A stretch of 64,000 nt of DNA from JBEKCB01 sp052139675 (GTDB lineage: Bacteria; Planctomycetota; Brocadiia; CAIUPP01). The DNA is taken from NCBI GenBank assembly GCA_052139675.1, contig JBKQWE010000064.1:1-64000 (forward strand), given 5' to 3'. Position numbers and translations under genes: made by a program. Of this stretch, positions 53,795 to 62,779 are shown one piece after another (the stretch's first letter is position 1; each line of letters begins with the position of its first letter). Below the pieces are notes generated by a model, which had not been told where the DNA came from, did not search any database, and saw only the letters and a program-made list of their open reading frames with translations.

Positions 53795-54352
53795 TCATGG
53801 ATCAAGTCCGATCGGGTTGGGCATGGTCAGGAGCGAGTAGTACGTGTGGCCGTCCATGGCATGGATGTTGAAGACGTGATGGATCAGCATCCAGGAAGTG
53901 GACCACTCGCGGCGACCGTCGGAGAGCTTCGCGTCGGTCTCGTGGCTCATGGCCAGGCAACCGGTCAGCGCGCTCTGCATCCGCATCCAGTTCACGCGCT
54001 CGCCCGCGGCGGTGTACGTGGCGTCGGTGGAGACGGCGAAGAGAACGCTCAACGGGCCGAACCCGTGGCCGCTCATGACATGGTAGACCGGTCCTTTCGG
54101 CGTATCCATGCGCGTGACGGAACAGTCCCGGTGATAGGCGATCAGTCCCAGCGGCCACCAGTTGCTGTGCTCGATACGGAGCATCGGCTCCGCGTGCCCG
54201 GCCGCCTGCAACGCCTTCCATTCGCTTTCGTACCGCGCCAGCGCGGCTTGATCCAGGTCGTGCTTCAGGTCAACGCTCCGGTACGGGTTCGGCCCGACGC
54301 AGCCGGACAACATGGCGCCCGCGAACGCGGCGACGGCCATGACTTTCCACAT
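53795..54352 (-). CDS. Lipoprotein of unknown function
   Basis: This 185-residue protein has a lipobox (MLSGC at residues about 14-18) and a body with IEHSNWWPLGLIAYHRDCSV, VYHVMSGHGFGPLSVLFAVS and HHVFNIHAMDGHTYYSLLTM. I recognise no family; His/Trp-rich patches may bind a ligand. The ATG at 54352 follows GGAG. Adjacent minus-strand gene is a YHS lipoprotein, 34 bp away. Confidence 0.7.
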   Translation of the reverse strand: MWKVMAVAAFAGAMLSGCVGPNPYRSVDLKHDLDQAALARYESEWKALQAAGHAEPMLRIEHSNWWPLGLIAYHRDCSVTRMDTPKGPVYHVMSGHGFGPLSVLFAVSTDATYTAAGERVNWMRMQSALTGCLAMSHETDAKLSDGRREWSTSWMLIHHVFNIHAMDGHTYYSLLTMPNPIGLDP

Positions 54353-54386
54353 CGCATGAATCTCCTGCTGCTAACACGGCCGTTCT

Positions 54387-54752
54387 TTATTGCGGGGTCT
54401 TGTCGAGAACGACGCCCTTGTCCTCAAGCGCTTTGACGTACTTCGCCGGGTCCTTCGCGAACACTGCCGGGCAGCCGCCGCAGCAGAAGTAAACGCGCTT
54501 GCCCTGATAGTCGGTGAAGATTTCCTTGTTGATCCTGCCTCCCATGATCGGACAATCGGTCTGCGCGGTTCCGCCCGGGGCCTTGGCGTCGGCCGCGGGC
54601 GCCGCAGGCGCTGTGGCCGCGCTCGGGTCGGACGACGCGCCCTGCGCCGAGGTGTCGCTTCGCCCGCAGCCCAACAGCGAAATCCCGAGTCCAATTACGC
54701 CGGCCAGCGCCAGCGCGCCTAACGTCTTTCCGCCGAAACTCATGGGGCTCAT
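54387..54752 (-). CDS. Lipoprotein with YHS/TRASH-like metal-binding domain
   Basis: The 121-residue reading has a lipoprotein signal ending SLLGC, an Ala/Pro-rich linker, and a YHS/TRASH-like domain: TDCPIMGGRINKEIFTDYQG then VYFCCGGCPAVFAKDPAKYV. Cys residues in CPIMGG and CCGGC should bind a metal such as copper or zinc. I start at the ATG at 54752 because the GGAGG lies inside the first codons of the longer frame. Probably cotranscribed with the lipoprotein gene downstream. Confidence 0.82.
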   Translation of the reverse strand: MSPMSFGGKTLGALALAGVIGLGISLLGCGRSDTSAQGASSDPSAATAPAAPAADAKAPGGTAQTDCPIMGGRINKEIFTDYQGKRVYFCCGGCPAVFAKDPAKYVKALEDKGVVLDKTPQ

Positions 54753-55025
54753 GTCCGCCTCCTTCAAGAGAAACTTTCTGCTTCCACTCGGAGATCAGCA
54801 AAGACCGTGCCATCGCCTGTTATTGCCGGGCATCGGTTTTTCCAGTACTTTGCAGAGTGACTAGCCGCGTCTTTGGCTGGTTTGTGTGATATGACACAGC
54901 GAGGTGTACGAAAGTGCGCGCGGCCAACGCGCTCGCCATCGCCCCAACGATGCTGTAGCGAAAAACCTAAAGCTTAGCCGCCCATGGAAAAGTTTGGCAC
55001 AGGCCCTCGCCCGTGCGAGTGCATC

Positions 55026-55082
55026 GCTTGTAGTGGCGCCGTCAGGCGCTAATTCGTATGCCCTGACGGGCACACTACGAGC
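55026..55082. repeat. Inverted repeat GCTTGTAGTGGCGCCGTCAG
   Basis: The arm at 55026-55049 has an imperfect inverse copy at 55060-55082 (GCCCTGACGGGCACACTACG). It is the only structure in the gene-free gap 54753-55105. Confidence 0.7.
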
Positions 55083-55105
55083 GGGCAAAACTCGTTGCCT
55101 TCGAT

Positions 55106-57154
55106 TCACCGGCGGATTTCGTCGGCGGGGAGCGCGCCGTGGTCGGGCAGCGCGCGCAGGTAGTCCTTGTAGTCCTTCCAGGCGACGTAATCCATCTCGT
55201 CGAGGAACGGCCGCCGGCCGGGCTGCGAGAGGGCCTTCACGGCCGAAGATTCGCCGTAGCGCAGATACGCCTGTGAGACGAACCCCACGAGCAGGAAGCA
55301 GGCCACGAGGACAGGCAGCAGGCTCCGCCGGACGCTCATGCGGAACTCGGCGCGGTCGGCGATGGCCGCCGCGCGGCAGGAGAGCCTCGCGGCGCGCCGC
55401 CCCAGGAACAGCGACAGGCCGAAGATCAGCAGCGCCGCGCCGCCCATTTCCAGCGCCACGCGCCCCGGCTGATAGTTGATGCCGTAGTGCGCGCTGCCGC
55501 CGGCGAAGGCGCGTGTGAGAATCGCGTACGCCGCCAGCGGAAGCGCCACGGCGATCAGCGCGATCCAGCCGAGCCGCCGCCAGCCGACGAAGTACAGCTT
55601 CGGCCCGCCGGTGTCCTTGCGGTGGCGCCACAGGCTCCAACAGGTCCCGATGCCCAGCCAGCCGACGGCGATCAAATAGAGCAGCGCCAGGCAGCCCAGC
55701 GCCGCGCGCTCGGCCATGAAACGCTCGGCCCGCGCGAGGTCGGTCACGATCGAAAAGTCCGTCAACGGCGCAACCGGAAAAAGCCGAAAGCCCAAAAATC
55801 CCGCCCGCGCGGCGCGAACTTTGTAGTCTTCTCCGCTCCGGTCCACCCTCTGGAGGAAATTCCCTTCCTGTTGAGACTCCTTCCGGGCCAGCGCCAGCGC
55901 CTGGTCCGCCAGATCGCGTTTCCCCAGGCGTTCGTCCAGCGCCGCGCCCTGGCGCAACGTGATTAACCGCATGGCATCAGCCACGAGGAGGTCGATAATC
56001 AGCCTGCTCGTAGCACCGAGCTGTTCGCCGGCGACGGGCGCCGTGCGGATCAGCGCCTCAGCCTCCTGCGGATGCCCTTCCTGGATGAGCAATGCGGCGT
56101 AGGCCATGACGCCGCGCGACATGTTTCTCAGGCAGGCCAGGTCCGGGAGTAGTATGCCCGCCCACTCCTGCATCAGGCAGAGTTCGTCCAGCAGCGTCGT
56201 CGGCGGCTTGCGAAGGGTCTGCAACTCATCCTCAGACTCGACTGCATAAGACCGGTAAAACGGCTTTGTCAGGCCTTTCCGGTATTCATCGAGGCCGCGC
56301 TCGAACGTGGTCCGGTCAGTGAAGACGAGACGTTCACCATGGCCCGTGGTGGGTTGCTTGCCGAGGGCGGGGAGCTTAAAGGTAAACGAAGGGTCCACTT
56401 CCTGTTTCGCCGCTCCGCTCTTGTACATGAAGAGGTCCGCCTTCATGTAATTCCAGAAGGCGTTGTCCGGATCGGCCCGTTCTCCCGCATCGAGAATAGC
56501 CTGTGCGTCGGCGAAGTTCCTGTCGGAAGGCGCGAGCGTATCAACGTTCTTGGCTCGCAAGCCGGCGAGAAACGCGACATACTGACGCGCGCGGTAAACC
56601 GGGTTGTCCGGATGAAGGCGAACCAACTGCTCCCATCTCTCTACCCTCTGGTTCGGGTTTTCATCGAACTGATTCGCTTCCAGCAGCAGCCGCTCGTCTT
56701 CCTTCAGGCCGCTTCGAGCAGCGACAGGAGGGTACAATTCCTCGGCTAGCTTATTCGGCAGGAACGCCCTCAGAGTGCCGACAGAAGAGGAATCTCCGCT
56801 TAGCTCAGAAGCCAGGCGAAGCACGCCCGCAACCTCCACCATTGCTGCGCAAAGCCACAGCGCCAGGAGGATGCCGGCGGGCATCAGGACGAGCCGGCCG
56901 GTCCACTTTGCCATGGCGCGCAGGCGCATGCGGCGGCGATTGGCCTGCCAGAGTTTTTCGCCGATCTCCGCGGGATCGCCGAAAGCGCGGAGAGCGGTCT
57001 CCTCGGCGCGCGCCTCGTCCATCCCGCCGGCGCGGGCGGCGGCGACGGCATCCTCAAGGTGCGCGCGGAGTTCGCGGGCGATTTCCCGCTGCAGCTCCGC
57101 ATCCGGCCCAAAGCGGTAGGTGGCCGCCTGGATCAGATCGTCCATCCGCTTCAT
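55106..57154 (-). CDS. Permease-prefix domain membrane protein under PadR control
   Basis: This 682-residue protein starts MDDLIQAATYRFGPDAELQR...HLEDAVAA, the permease prefix domain 1, then has a membrane segment near 90-110, a long soluble region and several C-terminal membrane segments. Such proteins normally follow a PadR gene and respond to cell-envelope stress; the precise job is unknown. Its ATG overlaps the padR stop (ATGA at 57151-57154). Confidence 0.82.
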   Translation of the reverse strand: MKRMDDLIQAATYRFGPDAELQREIARELRAHLEDAVAAARAGGMDEARAEETALRAFGDPAEIGEKLWQANRRRMRLRAMAKWTGRLVLMPAGILLALWLCAAMVEVAGVLRLASELSGDSSSVGTLRAFLPNKLAEELYPPVAARSGLKEDERLLLEANQFDENPNQRVERWEQLVRLHPDNPVYRARQYVAFLAGLRAKNVDTLAPSDRNFADAQAILDAGERADPDNAFWNYMKADLFMYKSGAAKQEVDPSFTFKLPALGKQPTTGHGERLVFTDRTTFERGLDEYRKGLTKPFYRSYAVESEDELQTLRKPPTTLLDELCLMQEWAGILLPDLACLRNMSRGVMAYAALLIQEGHPQEAEALIRTAPVAGEQLGATSRLIIDLLVADAMRLITLRQGAALDERLGKRDLADQALALARKESQQEGNFLQRVDRSGEDYKVRAARAGFLGFRLFPVAPLTDFSIVTDLARAERFMAERAALGCLALLYLIAVGWLGIGTCWSLWRHRKDTGGPKLYFVGWRRLGWIALIAVALPLAAYAILTRAFAGGSAHYGINYQPGRVALEMGGAALLIFGLSLFLGRRAARLSCRAAAIADRAEFRMSVRRSLLPVLVACFLLVGFVSQAYLRYGESSAVKALSQPGRRPFLDEMDYVAWKDYKDYLRALPDHGALPADEIRR

Positions 57155-57486
57155 GCCGTGGCTCCCATGAGCAGGGCGGTGATCGTCTTGGAAAAGGCGG
57201 CCCACTCTTCGGTGCGGCTGGCCAACTCGGCGCGGCCCTTGCGCGTGATGCGGTAGTATTTCCGCTGCTTGCCGCTCTCCGCCTCGCGCCAGGCGGAACT
57301 GAGCAGCCCGTCGGACTCCAGTTGATGCAGGCACGGATAGAGCGTGCCCTCCTTCCACTGGAGCGCGCCCTGCGTGCGCTCGTTGACGAGCTTGACGATC
57401 TCGTACCCGTACCGCTCGCGCTCGGACAGCAGCTTCAGCACGATCGGCGCCACGCTCCCTTTCACCAGGTCGCTGCGGAATTCCAT
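57151..57486 (-). CDS. PadR family transcriptional regulator
   Basis: This 111-residue winged-helix protein has the PadR pattern: IVLKLLSERERYGYEIVKLV, GTLYPCLHQLESDGLLSSAW and RKYYRITRKGRAELASRTEE. PadR proteins repress their own operon and release on a ligand. The ATG at 57486 follows GGAGGTG. A promoter and an inverted repeat lie just upstream. Confidence 0.93.
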   Translation of the reverse strand: MEFRSDLVKGSVAPIVLKLLSERERYGYEIVKLVNERTQGALQWKEGTLYPCLHQLESDGLLSSAWREAESGKQRKYYRITRKGRAELASRTEEWAAFSKTITALLMGATA

Positions 57487-57507
57487 GTCGTTCACCTCCT
57501 TGTCCAA

Positions 57508-57557
57508 GTTACATAGATTACCTATGCAACTGTACCATGGCATCCTAGGCATGTCAA
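57508..57557 (-). promoter_or_regulatory. padR promoter and probable operator
   Basis: TTGACA (57552-57557) and TACAGT (57529-57534) on the minus strand are 17 bp apart. Directly downstream, overlapping the start point, is a palindrome with CATAG and CTATG arms (57508-57530). This is where a PadR repressor would be expected to bind. Confidence 0.7.
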
Positions 57558-57575
57558 GGGGGATTTTGTGGACAA

Positions 57576-57646
57576 GCGACTGTGGACGAAAGACGATGGA
57601 CGACGGAGATGGACGATGGACGATGGACGATGGACGATACGTCTCT
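57576..57646. repeat. GATGGAC tandem repeat
   Basis: Several exact GATGGAC heptamers follow each other (about 57607-57637), with related GGACGA words before them. It is one-armed, unlike the palindromes elsewhere in the window. Confidence 0.75.
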
Positions 57647-57690
57647 TGCACCTCTTCGCGGCGAAACTCGTTGCCTTCCCCTCGAAGGCC

Positions 57691-58341
57691 TTACTTCTTC
57701 GGATAGCCGACGCCCTGGGCGAGGACAATCTTCTGGTCCGGGCGCAGTTTCATCGCCTGCGCGAGTTCATCCCTGTCTATCAATCCGCGCACGCCCGTCG
57801 CGAGTCCCTCCGACGCGCAGAACAGGTAGACGTTCTGGCTGATGAAGCCCGTGTCCGCCGCCGAGTACATCATCTTGTCCGCGTCGGATATGTCGCCCAT
57901 CTTCGCGTAATCGGCGACGAAGACCAGGCTCACCGGTGCCTCCTTCACGAACGGCTGCTTGCCGGTCGCCGCCCGGATGTCCTTCTCCAGCACGGGCTGC
58001 AGCGCGTTGGAGTTTGCGTCGTAAAGATAGAGGCCGCTGGATGTTGCGACGTAGACGTCAATCTCCTGCCAGTTCACGGTCGAAGGCGCGGTGCGCTTCC
58101 CGTCCGGGCGATTGACTCCGTCCGCCGCCCAGAGCAGGTTCGAGAGAAGCTGCTGCGAAAGCTTCTCCGGGCTGAAGCTGCGCGAGGTCTGCCGGTCCCT
58201 CAGCACTCGCATCAACGGCTTGCCGCCCTCCATCTGCGGCTTGGGAAGCGAAATCGGCTTGAGCGCCTCGCCCGCCGCCAGCGCCATGCCGCCCAGGAAC
58301 AGCGCTACGCCCAACGCGCCAAGAATTCTCCTCGCGCTCAT
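57691..58341 (-). CDS. Exported nitroreductase/SagB-like protein
   Basis: This 216-residue protein has a signal peptide (residues 1-22) and nitroreductase features: LRDRQTSRSFSPEKLSQQLL near the start and YSAADTGFISQNVYLFCASE later. SagB/nitroreductase proteins bind FMN and reduce or dehydrogenate substrates; most are cytoplasmic, so export is unusual. The ATG at 58341 follows GGAGG. It is close to and may share a transcript with ileS (11-bp gap). Confidence 0.85.
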   Translation of the reverse strand: MSARRILGALGVALFLGGMALAAGEALKPISLPKPQMEGGKPLMRVLRDRQTSRSFSPEKLSQQLLSNLLWAADGVNRPDGKRTAPSTVNWQEIDVYVATSSGLYLYDANSNALQPVLEKDIRAATGKQPFVKEAPVSLVFVADYAKMGDISDADKMMYSAADTGFISQNVYLFCASEGLATGVRGLIDRDELAQAMKLRPDQKIVLAQGVGYPKK

Positions 58342-58352
58342 GAGTGCCTCCT

Positions 58353-61300
58353 TCAACCGACTTTCTGAACCGTGAGCCGGATGTCGCGGCCGGAAAGGGT
58401 GATCTCCTTCGCCGATTCGCTGTGGCCCGGGAACAGATCGTTGCACAACGTCTCGCCGCGGATGTGCGGCCGGTTCTCCGCGATCGCCTGGAGCAGGACT
58501 TCATCGGCGGTCTCGTACGCGACGTTGACGTGGTCCATGAGGTCGAGGTCGAGTTCCTTACGGATCTGCTGGATGTGCCGGACGATGTCGCGCGAGAGGC
58601 CCTCGCGCTCGAGCTCCGGCGTGATGCGGATGTCGAGCGCGACGGCCAGCCCGCGCTCCTCCGAAACCGCGCAGCCGGCGGCTTCTTTCTTGACGACGAC
58701 GATTTCCTCAGGGAGCAATTCCCATCCGCGGCCCTCGGATTCGAGCTTGAGCGGCGCGCCTTTGGCGACCGTCTGCGCGACGGCCGCCGGGCTCTCGCGC
58801 TCGAGCAGCTTGCGGATTGCGCCGGCGTCCTTGCCGTACTTCGGGCCGAGGAGTTTCATGTTCGGCTTGACCTCGTACGAGACGAGCGCGCCGAGGTCCC
58901 TGGCGATCGTCAGCTTCTTGATGTTGAGCTCGTCGAGGATGTGCGCCTCGAAGCGGCGGAGCGCCTTCGCCTGCGTCTCGTCGGCCGGAAGCACGATCAT
59001 CTCGCTCAGCGGCAGGCGGACGCGCAACTGCCGCGCCTCGCGCAGCGCCAGCGCGGCGGAGACGATCTGCATGGCCGCGTCCATCTCGCGGCTGAGCGCC
59101 TCGTCATGGAGCGCCGGGTCCGGCTGCGGATAATCGCAGTGGTGGACGCTCTCCGGCGCGGCCGGGTCCACGTCGCGGACGAGCCGCTGGTAGAACCGCT
59201 CGGTGAGGAACGGGACGATCGGCGCGAGCGCCTTGCAGAGCGCCACGAGCGCCTCGTGCAGCGTCTGGTACGCGGCGAGCTTGTCGCGGTCGCTCGGGTC
59301 CTTCGGCCGCCAGAACCGCCGGCGCGAGCGTCGCACGTACCAGGTGCTCAGCGCGTCAATGAACTCCTCCGCCGCGCGCACCAGCGAGGGCGCGTCGTAT
59401 TCCGCCAGCCGCTCGTTGGCCGTCGCCAGCAGTTCCTGGAGCCGCGAGAGGATCCAGCGGTCGAGGTCCTGCCGCTCGGCGACCGGGACTTTTGGCAGGG
59501 CCGGATCGAAATCGTCCGTCCGCGCGTAACTGACGAAGAAGCTCAGCGTATTCCACCAGGTGTTGAAGACCTTGCGCCGGACCTGGTCGGTGAGCGTGTA
59601 GCCGAAGTTCAGGTTGTTGCTCGGGTTCTGGCGGCAGAAGAGCCAGCGCATGGCGTCCACGCCCGCCTTTTCAGCCCCCTCGTCGAAGACGATGGAATTG
59701 GGGCCGGACTTGCTCATCTCCTCGCCCTTTTCGTCGCGGACGAAGGCGTGGCCGAGGAGCGTGCGGAAGGGCGGCGTCTGCTCCATCATCGCGCTCATGG
59801 AGAGCAGGGCGTAGAACCAGTTGCGGAACTGGCCGGGGAAACACTCGAGCACGAGATCGGCCGGGATCCATTTCTTCCAGTATTCGCGGTCGCTGTTGTA
59901 TCGCACGGTCGAGTAGGGCACGATGCCGGCGTCGAGCCACGGGTTGCCTACATCCGGGATGCGCGCGGCCTGGCCACCGCATTTTTCGCACCGGATGCGG
60001 ATAGCGTCCACCCAGGGCCGATGCGGCGAGTTGCCCTCGAACTGCTCCCAGCCGGCGACCGCGCGCGCCTTGAGTTCCTCCTTGCCGCCGATGACGTCGA
60101 ACCAGCCGCACTCGCACGAGAAGATCGGCAGCGCCAGGCCCCAGTAGCGCTTCTTGCTGATCATCCAGTCGTGCATGTTCGCCAGCCAGTCCAACTCCAG
60201 GTCCTTGCCGTAGTCGGGGATCCAGCGGATCTGGTGGACGATCTTCATGATCTCCTCGCGCCAGGACATGTTGATGTACCACTCGTCCACGGCGCGGAAG
60301 AGCAACTGCGTCTTGCAGCGCCAGCAGTGCGGGTAATCGTGCTCGTACATCTCGCGCTTGTAATAGACGTTGCGCCGGCGGAGCTCTTCGAGCACGTCGT
60401 TGGCGACCTCGCCGGCGAACCGGCCGGAGAGGAACCCGTAGCCTGGCACGTAAATGCCCGCCTCGTCAATCGGCGCCAGCACGGGCAGGTTCAGCTCCTT
60501 CGAGAGGTCGAAATCCTCCTTGCCGCACCCCGGCGCGATGTGCACGATGCCGGTTCCCTCAGTGGCGGTGACCTCCTTCCACGCGATCACGCGATGCGCG
60601 GCCTGGACCTCGGCCGGCCTGGGCAGGTCGTCGAACGGCCCTTCGTACTCCAGGCCGAGCAGGCGGCTGCCGGGGAGCTCTTCGAGGACCTCGAACGGCC
60701 CGTGCTCCTTCATCACGCGCACGAGTTCGCGCGCGAGATAATATATCTCGCCGCCCTGGCGGACCTTCACGTACGGCATCTCCGGGTGCACCGCGCAGGC
60801 CACGTTGGCGGCGAGCGTCCACGGCGTGGTCGTCCACACCAGCAGGTGCTCGCCCGGCCGCCCGCGCAGGCGCAGCTTGATGTACACCGCCTGGTCGAGA
60901 ATCCGCTTGTAGCCCTCGCGGCGCTCCTGCTCGGAAATGCCCGTGCCGCAGCGCGGGCACCAGGGCATCGCGTCGAGCCCCTTGTAGATCAGCTTGCGCT
61001 CGTGGCACTTCTTCAGGAACGCCCAGATCGTGTAATTGTTCTCGTCGGACATCGTGAAGTAACTGCGGCGCTGGCCCGGCGCCCTGGCCCAGTCCTCCTC
61101 GCGGTCCCAGTCCATCCAGTAGCCGAGCCGGATGGATTGCTCCGTCTGGATGCGCGCGAACTTATTCACGCGCTCCTTGCACTGGTTGATGAACTTCTCG
61201 AGGCCGTGCGCCTCGATATCGCGCTTGGTCTTGAAGCCCAGCTCCTTCTCGACCTCGACCTCGACCCAGAGTCCCTGGCAATCGAAGCCGTTCTGGTAGC

Positions 61301-61538
61301 GGAGCTCGCGGCCCTTCATCGCGTGGAAGCGCTGGTAGCAGTCCTTGAGCGAGCGGCCCCAGGCGTGGTGGACGCCCATCGGGTTGTTGGCCGTGATCGG
61401 GCCGTCGAGGAAGGACCACTTCGGCTTGCCCGCGTTCTTCGCGCGCAGCTTCTCGAACGCGTCCGTGTCCTTCCAGAACTGGAGGATTTCATGTTCGGCG
61501 GCGACCGGATCGAAGTTCTTTTCGACAGGACGGAACAT
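58353..61538 (-). CDS. ileS: Isoleucyl-tRNA synthetase
   Basis: This 1061-residue class I synthetase charges tRNA-Ile. The HIGH-type motif is GVHHAWG (residues 55-61) and the KMSKS-type motif is EEMSKS. An editing domain follows (TWWNTLSFF- and anticodon-binding parts are recognisable). Its length and the variant motifs place it with the longer, eukaryote-like type 2 IleS, which often confers mupirocin tolerance. The ATG at 61538 starts MFRPVEKNFD. No T-box is visible in the short leader. Confidence 0.95.
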   Translation of the reverse strand: MFRPVEKNFDPVAAEHEILQFWKDTDAFEKLRAKNAGKPKWSFLDGPITANNPMGVHHAWGRSLKDCYQRFHAMKGRELRYQNGFDCQGLWVEVEVEKELGFKTKRDIEAHGLEKFINQCKERVNKFARIQTEQSIRLGYWMDWDREEDWARAPGQRRSYFTMSDENNYTIWAFLKKCHERKLIYKGLDAMPWCPRCGTGISEQERREGYKRILDQAVYIKLRLRGRPGEHLLVWTTTPWTLAANVACAVHPEMPYVKVRQGGEIYYLARELVRVMKEHGPFEVLEELPGSRLLGLEYEGPFDDLPRPAEVQAAHRVIAWKEVTATEGTGIVHIAPGCGKEDFDLSKELNLPVLAPIDEAGIYVPGYGFLSGRFAGEVANDVLEELRRRNVYYKREMYEHDYPHCWRCKTQLLFRAVDEWYINMSWREEIMKIVHQIRWIPDYGKDLELDWLANMHDWMISKKRYWGLALPIFSCECGWFDVIGGKEELKARAVAGWEQFEGNSPHRPWVDAIRIRCEKCGGQAARIPDVGNPWLDAGIVPYSTVRYNSDREYWKKWIPADLVLECFPGQFRNWFYALLSMSAMMEQTPPFRTLLGHAFVRDEKGEEMSKSGPNSIVFDEGAEKAGVDAMRWLFCRQNPSNNLNFGYTLTDQVRRKVFNTWWNTLSFFVSYARTDDFDPALPKVPVAERQDLDRWILSRLQELLATANERLAEYDAPSLVRAAEEFIDALSTWYVRRSRRRFWRPKDPSDRDKLAAYQTLHEALVALCKALAPIVPFLTERFYQRLVRDVDPAAPESVHHCDYPQPDPALHDEALSREMDAAMQIVSAALALREARQLRVRLPLSEMIVLPADETQAKALRRFEAHILDELNIKKLTIARDLGALVSYEVKPNMKLLGPKYGKDAGAIRKLLERESPAAVAQTVAKGAPLKLESEGRGWELLPEEIVVVKKEAAGCAVSEERGLAVALDIRITPELEREGLSRDIVRHIQQIRKELDLDLMDHVNVAYETADEVLLQAIAENRPHIRGETLCNDLFPGHSESAKEITLSGRDIRLTVQKVG

Positions 61539-61609
61539 TTCGGACCCTTGAGATAAAGCCGGCGCAGACGCGGCCGAATATAGGAATTTAGCGGTTAGCA
61601 GGAGAAGAT

Positions 61610-62602
61610 TCAAGCGCCCCGCGCGCTGAACCTCAAGCCAGGAGCGAGAGTTGCCGGCTGCGCGGCGTCGCTGAGAATTGATACGGCTTCCTGGCCCAGC
61701 GACAACGAGCCGCCGACGAACTTCACGTACGGAAGAATATGCCCGTTCTTATCTTCGATGAAATTGGCGCGCAGTTCCGGCGCTTCCATTGAACTTGCCA
61801 GCGGATAAGCATACTGGCGGTAAATCTCGTAAATGACCTTTTTCGCCGTCGCGCCGCTCGGCGCCTGAAAAACTTCTTCGGTCGGACCAATAAGACCGCG
61901 ATCAATCAATCTCTGTGCCTCCGCCAAAGGCAGGCCGAAGGCGGTATCGAAAAAGACGTGCCAGAGGTGAACCCCCACGCGAGACTTTTTCTGCCATGTC
62001 CAGAGCCGCAGCCGGTCCTCCTCTTCAAGGATCAACGTCGGAAGAACGGCGTTCTTCCTGAGGCCCGGTTTGCCGCCAAGCCTTTTCATCGGCTTTAGCT
62101 TTGCGTCATAGTCGGGCATATCGCCGGTGATCGAAAGGCTGTTTCCGCATTCGACGGCCAGGATTGCCCGCGACAGAAGCAGACGCATGTCAGCATGCCT
62201 CTCCGGCGTGAACGGAAGCTCAATCTCGCCTCCGATGCGTTCTACAGCGTCGCTGACTGCCTCCCGATCAAGCTCCCGGAAGATAAGAAGGTCCGGCCGA
62301 TTCACGCCGGCCGGCGCGGAATTCTCGAGCCTCTCAAAATATAACTCGAACGCCCCGAAATCTTCGTCCGGCGCAACGCTGCGCGGCCCATAAGGCAGTG
62401 CGAAATAGCCGCCCGTTTCGTTAACCGCGCTGACCAAACGCTCCTTGCTCCAAACGCCCAGCGACCAGCGCATGAGAAAATCACTGCCCCGAATTCGCCG
62501 GCGATTGAGCTTGAAGTCGCTGCACAGCACGGGTACGTGCCCGTGCAGGAGAATCTGAATTTCCTCGGCTGGCACGCTGAGGGCGCGATCAAAAAGCGTC
62601 AT
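61610..62602 (-). CDS. AccI-like type II restriction endonuclease family protein
   Basis: This 330-residue protein has AILAVECGNSLSIT, RLGGKPGLRKNAVLPTLILE, VHLWHVFFDTAFGLPLAEAQ and QAPSGATAKKVIYEIYRQYA. These resemble, as I recall, the AccI family of restriction enzymes. AccI cuts GTMKAC-type sites, but the specificity of this protein cannot be inferred. No methyltransferase gene is adjacent, so it is an orphan or has another role. Composition is slightly less GC-rich than ileS. The gene ends 72 bp before ileS. Confidence 0.6.
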   Translation of the reverse strand: MTLFDRALSVPAEEIQILLHGHVPVLCSDFKLNRRRIRGSDFLMRWSLGVWSKERLVSAVNETGGYFALPYGPRSVAPDEDFGAFELYFERLENSAPAGVNRPDLLIFRELDREAVSDAVERIGGEIELPFTPERHADMRLLLSRAILAVECGNSLSITGDMPDYDAKLKPMKRLGGKPGLRKNAVLPTLILEEEDRLRLWTWQKKSRVGVHLWHVFFDTAFGLPLAEAQRLIDRGLIGPTEEVFQAPSGATAKKVIYEIYRQYAYPLASSMEAPELRANFIEDKNGHILPYVKFVGGSLSLGQEAVSILSDAAQPATLAPGLRFSARGA

Positions 62603-62779
62603 CTGATTCTCCTGCTGTGAAGGAAGGCCTCTTGCGTGTCATCCGTCAGCTCTCGTTTTGAACGACATGCCGCGGCCGGCGCGGCGAGCGAAAGAGAATG
62701 TATCCTCTGCGGGGGAAAGTTGCAAGGAGGGTCGCATTCGGCGCGTCGGCAATCGGCCGCGCGGCGGATCTGAACCGGC

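Noticed and set aside
58344..61556. A 1070-codon open frame on the plus strand
   Set aside because: It is the antisense shadow of ileS: Arg/Leu/Val-rich, no motifs, and no ribosome-binding site.
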